From contig JAOZTV010000171.1 of NCBI GenBank assembly GCA_029939015.1, positions 1 through 6,844 of the forward strand: DNA of 6,844 bases. The letters run 5' to 3'. The DNA comes from Candidatus Aminicenantota bacterium. GTDB taxonomy: Bacteria; Acidobacteriota; Aminicenantia; UBA2199. Of the stretch, positions 6,603-6,844 are shown piece by piece. Under the pieces are notes generated by a model. It had not been told where the DNA came from. It did no database searches and worked only from the letters and a program-made list of their open reading frames with translations. How positions within the stretch are numbered: the first letter of the stretch is position 1; every line of letters begins with the position of its first letter. A program made the position numbers and the translations under genes.

Positions 6603-6631
6603 ATACTAACACAAATAAATGATTAAAACAA
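6603..6631 (-). promoter_or_regulatory. Candidate extended -10 promoter for the fic/AI-2E pair
   Basis: On the minus strand, TTGTTT (6631 to 6626), a 17-base spacer and TAGTAT (6608 to 6603) are seen, with TGT directly before the -10 box (an extended -10 TGn). Eight bases separate the box from the ATG at 6594, so the transcript would begin 0-2 bases before the start codon. The hexamers are only moderate matches, so confidence is limited. No Shine-Dalgarno is visible, which is consistent with a leaderless or near-leaderless message. Confidence 0.45.
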
Positions 6632-6649
6632 TTTTTTAAAATTTATTTT

Positions 6650-6844
6650 TTAAGACGAAAATATAATTAGGTTATTAATGATTTTAACATTAAAAAACTG
6701 GTGTTTTTTCTGAATATAATTAAACGTTTCGGGCTGATAGAAAAATACGTGTGTATTGTCATTTTTATAATACCAATTTTCAAAATCAATTTCTTCTCTA
6801 TATATTTTTGTCATACAATATAGTTTCCCTTTTTCTTTAAGTAT
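6650..6844 (-). CDS. C-terminal end of a probable class I SAM-dependent methyltransferase (partial)
   Basis: An open frame enters at the right edge and ends at TAA (6650-6652), leaving 64 visible residues. The stretch LKEKGKLYCMTKIY (visible residues 2-15) resembles the late beta-strand of Rossmann methyltransferases, after the usual 'L+pGG' turn. FENWYYKNDNTHVFFYQPET (21-40), with D29, T31, H32 and V33, matches the DPTHVxFF-type C-terminal motif I know from uncharacterised methyltransferases of the Methyltransf_23 type. The SAM-binding motif lies outside the window, so the assignment rests on the C-terminus only. It ends 55 bases before the fic start, with no clear terminator between. The target (small molecule, RNA or other) cannot be judged. 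Confidence 0.65.
   Translation of the reverse strand: MLKEKGKLYCMTKIYREEIDFENWYYKNDNTHVFFYQPETFNYIQKKHQFFNVKIINNLIIFSS

Noticed and set aside
1..6844. CRISPR array, tRNA, insertion sequence, prophage or defence island
   Set aside because: No spaced direct repeats, cloverleaf sequence, transposase or integrase motif was seen; the Fic gene alone is not enough to call a defence or toxin-antitoxin locus.

Overview
The window is very AT-rich bacterial DNA. Six protein-coding genes all lie on the minus strand and are packed head to tail with gaps of 3 to 77 bases. The sigma70-like promoters, the Shine-Dalgarno sites on some genes and the bacterial families encoded all point to a low-GC bacterium. 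A two-subunit methylmalonyl-CoA mutase suggests propionate/succinate or odd-chain carbon metabolism. I cannot name a genus from the sequence alone.

In transcription order (right to left) the window holds: (1) the last 64 residues of a probable class I SAM-dependent methyltransferase, cut by the right edge; (2) a Fic-domain protein with an intact catalytic motif and an N-terminal inhibitory motif; (3) an AI-2E family membrane protein with an unusual soluble N-terminal extension of about 130 residues that resembles TerB; (4) a histidine phosphatase of the phosphoglycerate mutase superfamily; (5) a full-length arginyl-tRNA synthetase, argS; (6) 550 residues of a methylmalonyl-CoA mutase small subunit, mutA, cut by the left edge.

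The genes appear to form several transcription units rather than one functional pathway. The Fic and AI-2E genes are tightly coupled: the gap is 3 bases and the ribosome-binding site of the second gene lies inside the last codons of the first. The phosphatase has its own near-consensus promoter, placed so that transcription should begin at the start codon, giving a leaderless mRNA. The fic promoter candidate predicts the same or a 1-2 base leader. argS follows the phosphatase after 71 bases containing a tandem 14-base repeat and a 21-base dyad. mutA has a separate good promoter and ribosome-binding site. I see no convincing rho-independent terminator in any gap.

There is no CRISPR array, tRNA, rRNA, transposase or prophage gene. 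The most unusual points are the TerB-like/AI-2E fusion coupled to a Fic AMP-transferase-type gene, and the predicted leaderless transcripts. There is no gene-free stretch over 300 bases.
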